A stretch of DNA of 10,579 nucleotides from DATHWB01 sp040902855 (GTDB taxonomy: Bacteria > Actinomycetota > Acidimicrobiia > Spongiisociales > ZC4RG35): contig JBBDWN010000189.1 in NCBI GenBank assembly GCA_040902855.1, forward strand, positions 1 to 10,579. The letters run 5' to 3'. Below are positions 1-5,750 of the stretch, in pieces. Numbering within the stretch: the first letter of the stretch is position 1; each line of letters begins with the position of its first letter. The notes under the pieces were generated by a model, which worked only from the letters and a program-made list of their open reading frames with translations, was not told the origin of the DNA and made no database searches. Both the position numbers and the translations under genes were made by a program.

Positions 1-58
1 TGTTGTTCGGAATCCCATACCCCCCATTCTGCCCGACTCGCGGGTGAACCTCGACCGC
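1..58. other. Left-edge sequence, no assignable gene
   Basis: No start codon or recognisable protein is visible here. One plus-strand frame closes with TGA at 45-47, eleven bases before the terminator hairpin, so this could be the last codons of a gene lying off the left edge. About 14 codons, rich in proline, are too few to judge. Confidence 0.2.
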
Positions 59-92
59 GAGAGAACCCGGCACCCTCGTGCCGGGTTCTCTC
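59..92. terminator. Strong intrinsic-type terminator hairpin
   Basis: A perfect 15-bp inverted repeat (59-73 pairing with 78-92) encloses a four-base loop CCTC. The stem is G+C-rich in its upper half. It is not followed by a run of T on either strand, which is usual for terminators in high-G+C Gram-positives. It probably ends a plus-strand gene left of the window, and its symmetry would also allow it to act in the other direction. Confidence 0.7.
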
Positions 93-165
93 AACGTTCC
101 TCGAGAAGCTGACGGTGCGGTCAGATGACCGGTCACCGCTCAGGGGGGACCAATGCCTGAGATCT

Positions 166-294
166 CAGAGGTCGGTGGTCCGAGTTGGAGTCGCCACCTT
201 GGAGTGGCGTCTCGGTGGGAACGCCACTCAGCGCTCGGCCACCTCCAGAGTCCCATCAAAACAACTATCCAAGTAGGACCACCTCCTTTCTCTG
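166..294. repeat. Imperfect long inverted repeat / candidate structured RNA
   Basis: Arm 166-189 is complementary to arm 268-294 in three blocks: 166-170 with 290-294 (CAGAG/CTCTG), 174-181 with 276-283 (GGTGGTCC/GGACCACC), and 185-189 with 268-272 (TTGGA/TCCAA). This gives 18 pairs broken by two small internal loops. About 80 bases lie between the arms and hold smaller hairpins. The element sits in a 372-base stretch with no gene, ending about 80 bases before the TauE/SafE start. It could be a leader RNA, a free small RNA or a decayed MITE. Nothing visible decides which. Confidence 0.45.
188..229 (+). promoter_or_regulatory. Two mutually exclusive hairpins sharing one arm
   Basis: Hairpin A pairs 188-197 with 204-213 (nine pairs and one T-T mismatch, six-base loop). 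Hairpin B pairs 202-210 with 221-229 (nine perfect pairs, ten-base loop). The central segment near 204-210 can join either, so only one can form at a time, as in attenuators and riboswitches. Both lie inside the larger inverted repeat 166-294. No known riboswitch class was recognised and no ligand is proposed. Confidence 0.35.
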
Positions 295-372
295 GTGCCG
301 ACATTCTGCCACGGGAGCGCCCCAAACCGATGGGATTTCTCGGGGGCGTCTTCTACTGCAACGCTGCCGTCG

Positions 373-1095
373 ATGTACGAACCATGGATCGCGGTCGGAG
401 CGATGCTCATCGTGTTCCTCGGCGCGGCCCTGCAAGGCTCGGTGGGGTTCGGCTTCGCCGTGCTCTCCGTCCCGATCCTGACGCTGCTCGACCCGAGGTT
501 CGTTCCGGTCGCTCCTCAGATCCTCGCCCTTCCGATGGCGATCGCCGCACTCCTCCGCGAACGCGGAGGTCTCGACACCGCGGGGGTCGGATGGATCATC
601 GTCGGGCGGGTCCCCGGCGCGCTCCTCGCCGCGGCGGTGCTGTCATTTGCGGTCGGCCGGACGCTGGATCTGCTCATCGGGAGCATCGTGCTCGTCGCGG
701 TCCTCATCCTGGGGAGCGGAGTCCGAGTCCCTTTGAATCGGCTCACACGGTTCGCCGCAGGCGTGGTCAGCGGATTCTCCGGAACCGCATCGGCGATCGG
801 CGGACCACCGGTGGCCCTCCTGTACCGGAACCAGACCGGGCCGACCGTTCGGTCGACGCTCGGGACGATCTTTGCCATCGGAATCGTGATCAACCTCGTG
901 GTCCTCGTCGCGACCGGGATCGCCGATCAGGACGATCTGACGACGGCGTTGATCCTCGCCCCAGCCGCCACGATCGGATTCGCCGCGAGTTCCCTGCTCC
1001 ACCGGCGAGTGGAGGGCCGACTCCTCCAGAACGGAATCCTCATCGTGGCCACCATCTCCGCCGTCGGACTGCTCGCACGCGCCGCGTTCAGCTGA
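373..1095 (+). CDS. TauE/SafE family sulfite/organoanion exporter-like membrane protein
   Basis: A 240-residue, very hydrophobic protein of the TauE/SafE family. These are inner-membrane permeases often linked to export of sulfite, sulfoacetate or related anions; the substrate here cannot be told. Two internally repeated glycine-rich motifs typical of the family are visible: QGSVGFGF at 21-28 and GFSGTASAIGGPP at 134-146. About seven to eight membrane segments fit the length, which is normal for the family. The ATG at 373 was chosen because the hydrophobic N-terminal segment begins directly after it; a GTG at 295 would add 26 residues unlike the family. No good Shine-Dalgarno sequence is visible, nor the TANNNT box seen at other starts here. 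The gene stands alone and is convergent with the dehydrogenase, with abutting stop codons. Family is confident; start and substrate are not. Confidence 0.85.
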   Translation: MYEPWIAVGAMLIVFLGAALQGSVGFGFAVLSVPILTLLDPRFVPVAPQILALPMAIAALLRERGGLDTAGVGWIIVGRVPGALLAAAVLSFAVGRTLDLLIGSIVLVAVLILGSGVRVPLNRLTRFAAGVVSGFSGTASAIGGPPVALLYRNQTGPTVRSTLGTIFAIGIVINLVVLVATGIADQDDLTTALILAPAATIGFAASSLLHRRVEGRLLQNGILIVATISAVGLLARAAFS

Positions 1096-2007
1096 TCAGA
1101 CGATTCGGTTCCGCCACTCGGCGTCGCCTACGAATGCCCCCAGGTTGTGTTCGAAGATCTCGGAGAGGCGTCTGCCGTAGTGCGGTGACAGTCCGCCGAC
1201 GTGAGGCGTGATCACGACCCGCGGATTGCTCCAGAGTGGTGAGGTCTCGGGAAGCGGCTCCGTGTCGAACACGTCGAGACCCGCACCGAGAAGGCCGCCG
1301 CTCTCGATCGCCGCCGCGATGTCCACCTCAGCGACGACGTTGCCCCGACCGACATTCACGAACCACCCATTCAACGACTGGAGCATCGGCAGTGTCACGA
1401 TCCCGTTCGTCTCGTCGCCGCCGGGAAGGACCGACACCACGGCGTCGGATCGGCGGAACACCTCGGCCGTCCCATCCGCACCGAGAACTTCATCCGCCGC
1501 TCCCTCATAGCCGACCGTCGTCCGCTTGGTCCCGATCACGTCCATCCCCCACGCCTTCGCCCGTCGGGCCAGTTCCTCGCCGATGGCGCCCAACCCGAGC
1601 ACTCCAAGGGTCATTCCGGACAGCTCGTGCAGCATCATCGGTTTCCACTGGGCCTCGACGGCATTGCGCGAGGCGACACCGACGCCTCGTGTGAGGCTCA
1701 ACAGGAGAGCGAAGGCGTGCTCTGCCATCTGCGGTGCGTGCACGCCTGACGCCGACGTGAGGACCACCGCCTGAGCTTCGAGCACGTCATGCGGGTAGTG
1801 GTCGTGCCCGGCGGAAATGGACTGGACCCATCTCAATCCGGGGAGATACGCATCGTCCCAGACATAGGTGACCAGAATTCCGCTCGTCTGGATGGCCGCC
1901 GTCAGATCACCTTCCTCGGGGACCAGAAGATCGATGTCGAGACGACGAAGAGCATCCTCCAAACCCCGCACGTGCTGAGGATGGAGGACGACCTGCGGCC
2001 GAGTCAC
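1096..2007 (-). CDS. D-isomer-specific 2-hydroxyacid dehydrogenase, NAD(P)-dependent
   Basis: A 303-residue member of the D-2-hydroxyacid dehydrogenase family, which reversibly reduces 2-keto acids in the cytosol; the substrate is unknown. The Rossmann dinucleotide-binding motif GLGAIG is at 138-143. The catalytic trio is present: Arg221 in NVGRG, Glu250 in FDTEPLP and His269 in TPHVGG. The protein is slightly short for the family (about 310-340). The frame is open 43 codons further upstream, but that part is Arg/Pro-rich and overlaps the preceding HTH gene. The GTG at 2005-2007 forms a GTGA overlap with the HTH stop codon, so it was chosen as the start and translational coupling is likely. 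The overlap suggests the two genes form one operon, with the HTH protein possibly controlling the pathway. The 3' end abuts the TauE/SafE stop codon. Confidence 0.88.
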   Translation of the reverse strand: MTRPQVVLHPQHVRGLEDALRRLDIDLLVPEEGDLTAAIQTSGILVTYVWDDAYLPGLRWVQSISAGHDHYPHDVLEAQAVVLTSASGVHAPQMAEHAFALLLSLTRGVGVASRNAVEAQWKPMMLHELSGMTLGVLGLGAIGEELARRAKAWGMDVIGTKRTTVGYEGAADEVLGADGTAEVFRRSDAVVSVLPGGDETNGIVTLPMLQSLNGWFVNVGRGNVVAEVDIAAAIESGGLLGAGLDVFDTEPLPETSPLWSNPRVVITPHVGGLSPHYGRRLSEIFEHNLGAFVGDAEWRNRIV

Positions 2008-2735
2008 AACCCGGCCAGGAGGGCATCCCAGGTTTCGCCGAACGCCTCGAGCGCCCGTGACCCGGCCCACAGGAAGAGCACGCCGAGGATGCCAATACCC
2101 GTCGCAGTCCACAGCAACCGAAGGCGATACGACCACCGCTCGTCCGGGTCCTCCATATATGAACCGGTGCCGGATCCGTGCGAGGCCGTTGTGGCAAGAG
2201 GGCGCCGCGTCGCGCGCCCGGCCCTCTTCAGCATCTCGACAGCGGGTGCTGCGGCACCGGCGATGACATCTCTGCTCTTTTCGAGGAAGTCCGTGACAGC
2301 CTCGGATGGCGAAGTGTCCGAATCGAGGGGCTGGACGTCCCGGGTGTTCTCGTCCGGCATGGGCCCGGTGAGCACCGGCTGCTCATCGGCGGTGCGAGAC
2401 GACAGAACTTCCGGGGGGAGCGGTCTCGGCTCCTCACGCGGCGGGCGGTTCTGCGACTGCGGCTTGGAAGGAGCGATCGTCGCGAGCTCCTGCTCGATGG
2501 TCAGCGCCTCATGGCGGAGCGGAACGTCGAGACCCGCTGCCCGAAAAAGGGATCCCTCGTCGATGGCCAGGACAGCCGCCAGCGAAGAGACCACGAAGGG
2601 GTCGTTCGGAACGGTTCGACCCCGCTCCCAGGCTTTCACGGTCCCCGACGCGCGACCGACCAATTCGGCCACGCGGTGCGACGACAGCCCCGCCTTCTCC
2701 CGGGCTTCGCGGATGAGTCCCCCAAAATCGGACAT
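2004..2735 (-). CDS. XRE-type helix-turn-helix protein with C-terminal membrane anchor
   Basis: A 243-residue protein of unusual architecture. Residues 1-65 form an XRE/Cro-like helix-turn-helix (AELVGRASGTVKAWERGR at about 23-40 carries the HTH and the typical xxWExGR ending). Residues 85-145 are a proline- and acid-rich, probably disordered linker. Residues 145-170 look helical. A single hydrophobic segment at about 206-224 (LRLLWTATGIGILGVLFLW) is preceded by arginines, so the N-terminus should be cytoplasmic with about 19 residues outside. The layout recalls RodZ-like membrane-tethered HTH proteins, but the order of parts after the HTH does not let me call it RodZ. A TATCCT box lies six bases before the ATG, fitting a leaderless mRNA. 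The stop overlaps the start of the hydroxyacid dehydrogenase. It is divergent from selC. DNA binding is inferred from the fold only. Confidence 0.82.
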   Translation of the reverse strand: MSDFGGLIREAREKAGLSSHRVAELVGRASGTVKAWERGRTVPNDPFVVSSLAAVLAIDEGSLFRAAGLDVPLRHEALTIEQELATIAPSKPQSQNRPPREEPRPLPPEVLSSRTADEQPVLTGPMPDENTRDVQPLDSDTSPSEAVTDFLEKSRDVIAGAAAPAVEMLKRAGRATRRPLATTASHGSGTGSYMEDPDERWSYRLRLLWTATGIGILGVLFLWAGSRALEAFGETWDALLAGL

Positions 2736-2741
2736 TCCCTA

Positions 2742-2747
2742 AGGATA
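2742..2747 (-). promoter_or_regulatory. -10 box of the HTH gene (leaderless)
   Basis: TATCCT lies on the minus strand, exactly six bases before the ATG at 2735. A weak -35 candidate TTGGGC (2764-2769) stands 16 bases upstream. Transcription would begin at or next to the A of the start codon. Confidence 0.55.
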
Positions 2748-2792
2748 GAGGACCACTGAATTAGCCCAAGCCAGGTCGCCATCCCGCCCCGC

Positions 2793-2798
2793 TAGCCT
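2793..2798 (+). promoter_or_regulatory. -10 box of selC
   Basis: TAGCCT lies exactly six bases before the first base of the mature tRNA (2805). The spacing equals that of the leaderless protein genes in this window, so transcription may start at tRNA base 1. Confidence 0.45.
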
Positions 2799-2804
2799 CG
2801 CCTC

Positions 2805-2899
2805 GGAGGCGAACGAGCGCCTGGTGGGCTCCGCAGTCTTCAAAACTGTTGAGGGGTCGCAAGATCCCTGGCGGGTTCGATTCCCGTCCGCCTCCGCCA
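2805..2899 (+). tRNA. selC: tRNA-Sec (anticodon TCA), selenocysteine tRNA
   Basis: The 95-base length, including an encoded CCA, matches bacterial selenocysteine tRNAs. The acceptor stem is 2805-2812 with 2888-2895 (seven pairs plus an A-C mismatch at the eighth). The discriminator base is G2896 and CCA is 2897-2899. The anticodon stem-loop has CTTCAAA at 2838-2844, with anticodon TCA at 2840-2842. The long variable arm (2853-2858 with 2863-2868, GCAA loop) and the 5-bp T-stem with loop TTCGATT (2876-2882) complete the 8+5 architecture specific to tRNA-Sec. It is charged with serine, converted by SelA, and delivered by SelB to UGA codons carrying a SECIS element. None of selA, selB, selD or an evident selenoprotein gene lies in the window, so selC stands alone here. 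Confidence 0.95.
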
Positions 2900-2913
2900 C
2901 CAGCCCGGTTCGG

Positions 2914-2930
2914 CCCGTTCGTCGAACGGG
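2914..2930. terminator. Bidirectional hairpin between selC and the malic enzyme gene
   Basis: CCCGTTC (2914-2920) pairs with GAACGGG (2924-2930) around a three-base loop. It lies 14 bases after the CCA end of selC and 10 bases after the malic enzyme stop codon on the other strand, where a shared terminator is expected. No T-tract follows. Confidence 0.55.
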
Positions 2931-2940
2931 ACCGCGTCCT

Positions 2941-5223
2941 CTACTCCTCGGATGCTCCCGCCGAGCGCTTCCGTTGCGCATCGGCGACCGCGTACGCCGT
3001 CAGATTCACGACGTCGCCCACCTCGGCGTCGCGCTGCAGCACGTGCACGGGTTTGGCGAGCCCGGTCAGGATCGGGCCGATCACCTCGGAGTCGCCCAGG
3101 TGATGCAAGAGTTTGTAGGCGGCATTGCCGGCGGTCAGGTTCGGGAACACGAGCACATTCGCGGCGCGCTGCAACTGTCCGTGAGGGCGACGGGCCCGGA
3201 TCAGGTCACCGACGACTGCGGTATCCGCCTGCATTTCGCCGTCCACCGCGACGTCCGGCCGCATCTCCCGGAACCGCTCCACCGCCATCCGCACCCGAGC
3301 AGGCTCCTCGCCGAGCGCCGAACCGAAGTCCGAGTAGCTGAGGAATGCGACGCGCGCCTCCCGGTCGAACTGCTGCTCGGCGACTTCGACGGCACCGGCG
3401 GCGATCTCGGCCAACTGATCTGCGGTCGGCTCGATGTTCACCGCGCAATCGGTGAAGAAGTAGGGAGTTCCCTTGGCGAGCACGACGTAGAGCGCCGAGG
3501 CAATGGTCCTGCCCTCCTCCAGCTTGATGATCTGAAGTGCCGGTCTGATCGTCTCGGGATAGAACGTCGTCAGGCCGCCGATCAGCGCGTCGGCGTCACC
3601 CTGTTCCACCATCAACGACGCAAAGACATTCGTGTCGAACACCGCTCGCTCGGCCGTGGCGTAAGACATTCCCTTGTGCCGACGCAGTTCCTCCAACCGG
3701 GTGGCGTAGCGAGCCCGCAGACCGGACTCCGTCACCGGATCCAGAACGGTCATCCCGTCCAGCGATATCCGCAATTCGGTCGACAGCTCCCTGATGACAC
3801 CCGTGTCGCCCAGCAGGATCGGGCTGCCGATCCCCTCGTCGAACACACGCCGAGCAGCACGGATGATGCGCAAGTCGTCGCCATAGGGATACACGACCTT
3901 CTTCGGAGTGCGTTTCGCACGAACCGTGATGGACTGGATGAGGCCGTAGCTCGCCTGGAAACGGGCTCGCAACGCGTCTCGATACTGCTCCACGTCTTCC
4001 AGCGGCTGCCGGGCGAGGCCCTCCTCAGTCGCCTTCATCGCTACTGCGGGGGCCACCGTCCAGAGAACCCGAGGATCGAACGGCTTCGGGATCAGATAGT
4101 CCCGCCCGAACGACAACTGATCCAGGTCATAGGCCTTGAGAACCGACTCGGGAACAGGCTGGCGGGCGAGCTCTGCCAATCCCCGGGCCGCGGCGATCTT
4201 CATCCCCTCGCTGACGCCCTTGGCCCGAACGTCGAGGGCGCCCCGGAAGATGAACGGGAATCCGAGCACGTTGTTGACCTGGTTCGGGAAATCCGAGCGG
4301 CCTGTCGCCACGATGGCGTCAGGGCGCGCCTCCTTGGCATCGTCGTAGGTGATCTCCGGATCGGGATTCGCCAAAGCGAAAACGATCGGATCGACCGCCA
4401 TCGACTTGACCATCTCTTTGGTGACAGTCCCCGCCACCGAAACGCCGACGAAGGCGTCTGCCCCTTGCAAAGCGTCCTCCAGCGTGCGTGCGTCGGTGTC
4501 CCGGACGAACTCCCGTTTGATCTCCGTGAGGTCCTCGCGCCCCGAATGGATGACACCCCGACTGTCGAGCATCAGGAGGTTCTCGTCGCGCACGCCGAGT
4601 TGTCGAAAGAATCGAGCCGTGGCGATACCAGCCGCACCTGCACCACTGAACACGACGTTGACCTCGGCGATGTCCTTGCCGATCAACTCGAGCGCATTGA
4701 TGAAGGCCGCGCCGCCGATGATCGCCGTGCCGTGCTGGTCGTCGTGGAACACGGGAATGTCGAGCCGTGCCCGCAAGGTGTCTTCGATGTGAAAACAGTC
4801 GGGCGCCTTGATGTCTTCGAGGTTGATCCCACCGACAGTCGGCTCGAGCAACTCGCAGAAGCGGATGACGTCCTCAGGGTCCTCCGAACCGACTTCGAGA
4901 TCGAAGACATCGATGTCCGAGAAGACCTTGAACAGAACCGCTTTGCCCTCCATCACCGGCTTGGATGCGAGAGGGCCGATGTTGCCGAGACCGAGCACCG
5001 CTGTGCCGTTCGAGACGACAGCCACGAGATTCCCGCGGTTGGTGTACTTGAACGCGTCGAGCGGCTCGTCGGCGATCGCAAGACACGGCTCGGCAACACC
5101 GGGCGAGTAGGCCAGACTCAGATCGGCCTGGGTCGCAGTCGGCTTGGTGGGCCGGATCTCGGTCTTCCCCGGCCTCCCCCGCTGGTGGTAGTCGAGTGCT
5201 TCGCTGAACGTGGACTCGGACAT
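2941..5223 (-). CDS. maeB: NADP-dependent malic enzyme, MaeB type, with C-terminal phosphotransacetylase-like domain
   Basis: A 760-residue cytosolic enzyme that oxidatively decarboxylates malate to pyruvate with reduction of NADP. It supplies NADPH and links the TCA cycle to pyruvate. Residues 1-425 are the malic enzyme part: catalytic Tyr40 in SLAYSPGVAEP, the lysine-containing GKAVLFKVF at 93-101, metal-binding acids in NLEDIKAP (134-141) and HDDQHGTA (160-167), the Rossmann motif GAGAAG at 194-199, and NPDPE at 286-290. Residues from about 430 to the end resemble phosphate acetyltransferase, including PNLTAGN at 694-700. In the MaeB family this domain is usually regulatory (acetyl-CoA sensing) and not catalytic. 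The length is normal for the fusion. The ATG at 5223 follows GAGGAG at very short spacing. NADP over NAD preference is inferred from the family. The gene is convergent with selC and divergent from the small unknown gene. Confidence 0.96.
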   Translation of the reverse strand: MSESTFSEALDYHQRGRPGKTEIRPTKPTATQADLSLAYSPGVAEPCLAIADEPLDAFKYTNRGNLVAVVSNGTAVLGLGNIGPLASKPVMEGKAVLFKVFSDIDVFDLEVGSEDPEDVIRFCELLEPTVGGINLEDIKAPDCFHIEDTLRARLDIPVFHDDQHGTAIIGGAAFINALELIGKDIAEVNVVFSGAGAAGIATARFFRQLGVRDENLLMLDSRGVIHSGREDLTEIKREFVRDTDARTLEDALQGADAFVGVSVAGTVTKEMVKSMAVDPIVFALANPDPEITYDDAKEARPDAIVATGRSDFPNQVNNVLGFPFIFRGALDVRAKGVSEGMKIAAARGLAELARQPVPESVLKAYDLDQLSFGRDYLIPKPFDPRVLWTVAPAVAMKATEEGLARQPLEDVEQYRDALRARFQASYGLIQSITVRAKRTPKKVVYPYGDDLRIIRAARRVFDEGIGSPILLGDTGVIRELSTELRISLDGMTVLDPVTESGLRARYATRLEELRRHKGMSYATAERAVFDTNVFASLMVEQGDADALIGGLTTFYPETIRPALQIIKLEEGRTIASALYVVLAKGTPYFFTDCAVNIEPTADQLAEIAAGAVEVAEQQFDREARVAFLSYSDFGSALGEEPARVRMAVERFREMRPDVAVDGEMQADTAVVGDLIRARRPHGQLQRAANVLVFPNLTAGNAAYKLLHHLGDSEVIGPILTGLAKPVHVLQRDAEVGDVVNLTAYAVADAQRKRSAGASEE

Positions 5224-5225
5224 GT

Positions 5226-5231
5226 CTCCTC
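5226..5231 (-). promoter_or_regulatory. Shine-Dalgarno sequence of maeB
   Basis: GAGGAG stands on the minus strand two bases before the ATG at 5223. The spacing is shorter than the usual 5-9 bases. It is the only good Shine-Dalgarno match at a start codon in the window, and it suggests that maeB has a leader, unlike its neighbours. Confidence 0.45.
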
Positions 5232-5253
5232 GGAGTGAAATCGCGATACGAAG

Positions 5254-5259
5254 ACCCTA
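5254..5259 (-). promoter_or_regulatory. Candidate -10 box of maeB
   Basis: TAGGGT on the minus strand is the same hexamer as the gnd -10 box. It would start transcription about 24 bases before the maeB ATG, leaving room for the GAGGAG ribosome site. A partial -35 (CGGACA) is seen about 19 bases upstream. The assignment is tentative. Confidence 0.35.
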
Positions 5260-5359
5260 CCGGTGCAGTGACGCAGCCTGTCCGGAATGTGTGGGAGGCT
5301 CGGCGAACCTCCTCAGGCGATTCGTATCCGCGGGCGAAGATGGCAGACTCGCATCCGCG

Positions 5360-5656
5360 ATGGCAGACGAACGCTACGAAAACGGATACCGAATCCTGGC
5401 CGGGTGGCGGGTGGGCGCTCCCCCGGACGAGAACACGACCCGCTCGGGTCTGCTGGTGCCGGTCGGTACGAAAGAGGGCAACGACGCGCTCGCCCTCATC
5501 GACGTCAAGACCGGGCAGCGCTTCTGGGCGGTTCCGAGCGGTGCGTGGCGGTTCTTGTGGCCGCCAACCGGGAAGCCGGTGGTGGCGGTGCGCGAGTCCC
5601 AGATCATCGCTGAGGAGGAGCCTGGTCACGTCGGGGACGAGGGCCAATATCTCTGA
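5360..5656 (+). CDS. Small protein of unknown function
   Basis: This frame encodes a 98-residue soluble protein that I do not recognise. The G/C-rich third positions and balanced amino acid use favour it over the overlapping Arg/Ser-rich frames. It is acidic at both ends, has no membrane segment or signal peptide, and carries a compact middle with Trp and Gly (TGQRFWAVPSGAWRFLWPP at about 51-69) that looks like a folded beta-rich core. No cysteines or metal-binding pattern are present. The ATG at 5360 was chosen because upstream sequence in the frame reads as Arg/Cys-rich and unlike a protein. A nearby ATG at 5340, inside a direct repeat, is out of frame. There is no clear Shine-Dalgarno sequence. 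It is divergent from maeB and 94 bases ahead of hflX in the same direction, possibly cotranscribed. Confidence 0.6.
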   Translation: MADERYENGYRILAGWRVGAPPDENTTRSGLLVPVGTKEGNDALALIDVKTGQRFWAVPSGAWRFLWPPTGKPVVAVRESQIIAEEEPGHVGDEGQYL

Positions 5657-5691
5657 GATGCGGGCCAGTGACTCTGAACTCGTGCGCGAAA

Positions 5692-5708
5692 ACCACCGTA
5701 TAGGTGGT
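5692..5708. promoter_or_regulatory. 17-bp inverted repeat before hflX
   Basis: ACCACC (5692-5697) and GGTGGT (5703-5708) flank the five bases GTATA. The repeat lies 36 bases after the small gene and about 30 bases before the hflX -10 box. It could be a weak terminator of the small gene or a repressor operator overlapping the -35 side of the hflX promoter. Confidence 0.3.
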
Positions 5709-5738
5709 GCCGAACCCTGGGTATGGGTCAGGGGCCGA

Positions 5739-5744
5739 TAGCGT
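5739..5744 (+). promoter_or_regulatory. -10 box of hflX (leaderless)
   Basis: TAGCGT lies exactly six bases before the GTG start at 5751. No clear -35 is seen. The spacing predicts an mRNA that starts at the GTG, and this supports the GTG as the true start. Confidence 0.55.
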
Positions 5745-5750
5745 GGGGAC

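Noticed and set aside
171..246. A T-box riboswitch (GGTGGGAACGCC at 214-225 resembles GGTGGNACCGCG)
   Set aside because: Two conserved bases are wrong, no convincing Stem I with specifier codon was found, and the downstream gene is not an aminoacyl-tRNA synthetase or amino acid gene. The pairing actually seen is described as an unclassified element.
228..284. A short minus-strand peptide gene after the strong AAAGGAGGTG site
   Set aside because: Only a TTG start and about 14 codons are available, and nothing else supports expression. It is kept only as a note under the 16S-like 16-mer.
153..1211. A 352-codon plus-strand frame overlapping the TauE/SafE gene
   Set aside because: Its product is almost half Arg, Pro, Gly and Asp with no fold-like pattern, and the TauE/SafE frame in the same place has clear family motifs.
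2008..2136. Longer N-terminus for the 2-hydroxyacid dehydrogenase (346 residues)
   Set aside because: The added 43 residues are unlike the family and overlap the HTH gene; the GTGA overlap gives a better start.
2824..5238. An 804-codon open frame on the plus strand, antisense to maeB
   Set aside because: It runs over selC and exactly opposite the malic enzyme gene, its composition is Arg/His/Asp-rich, and it has no recognisable domain. Long antisense frames like this are common in high-G+C genomes.
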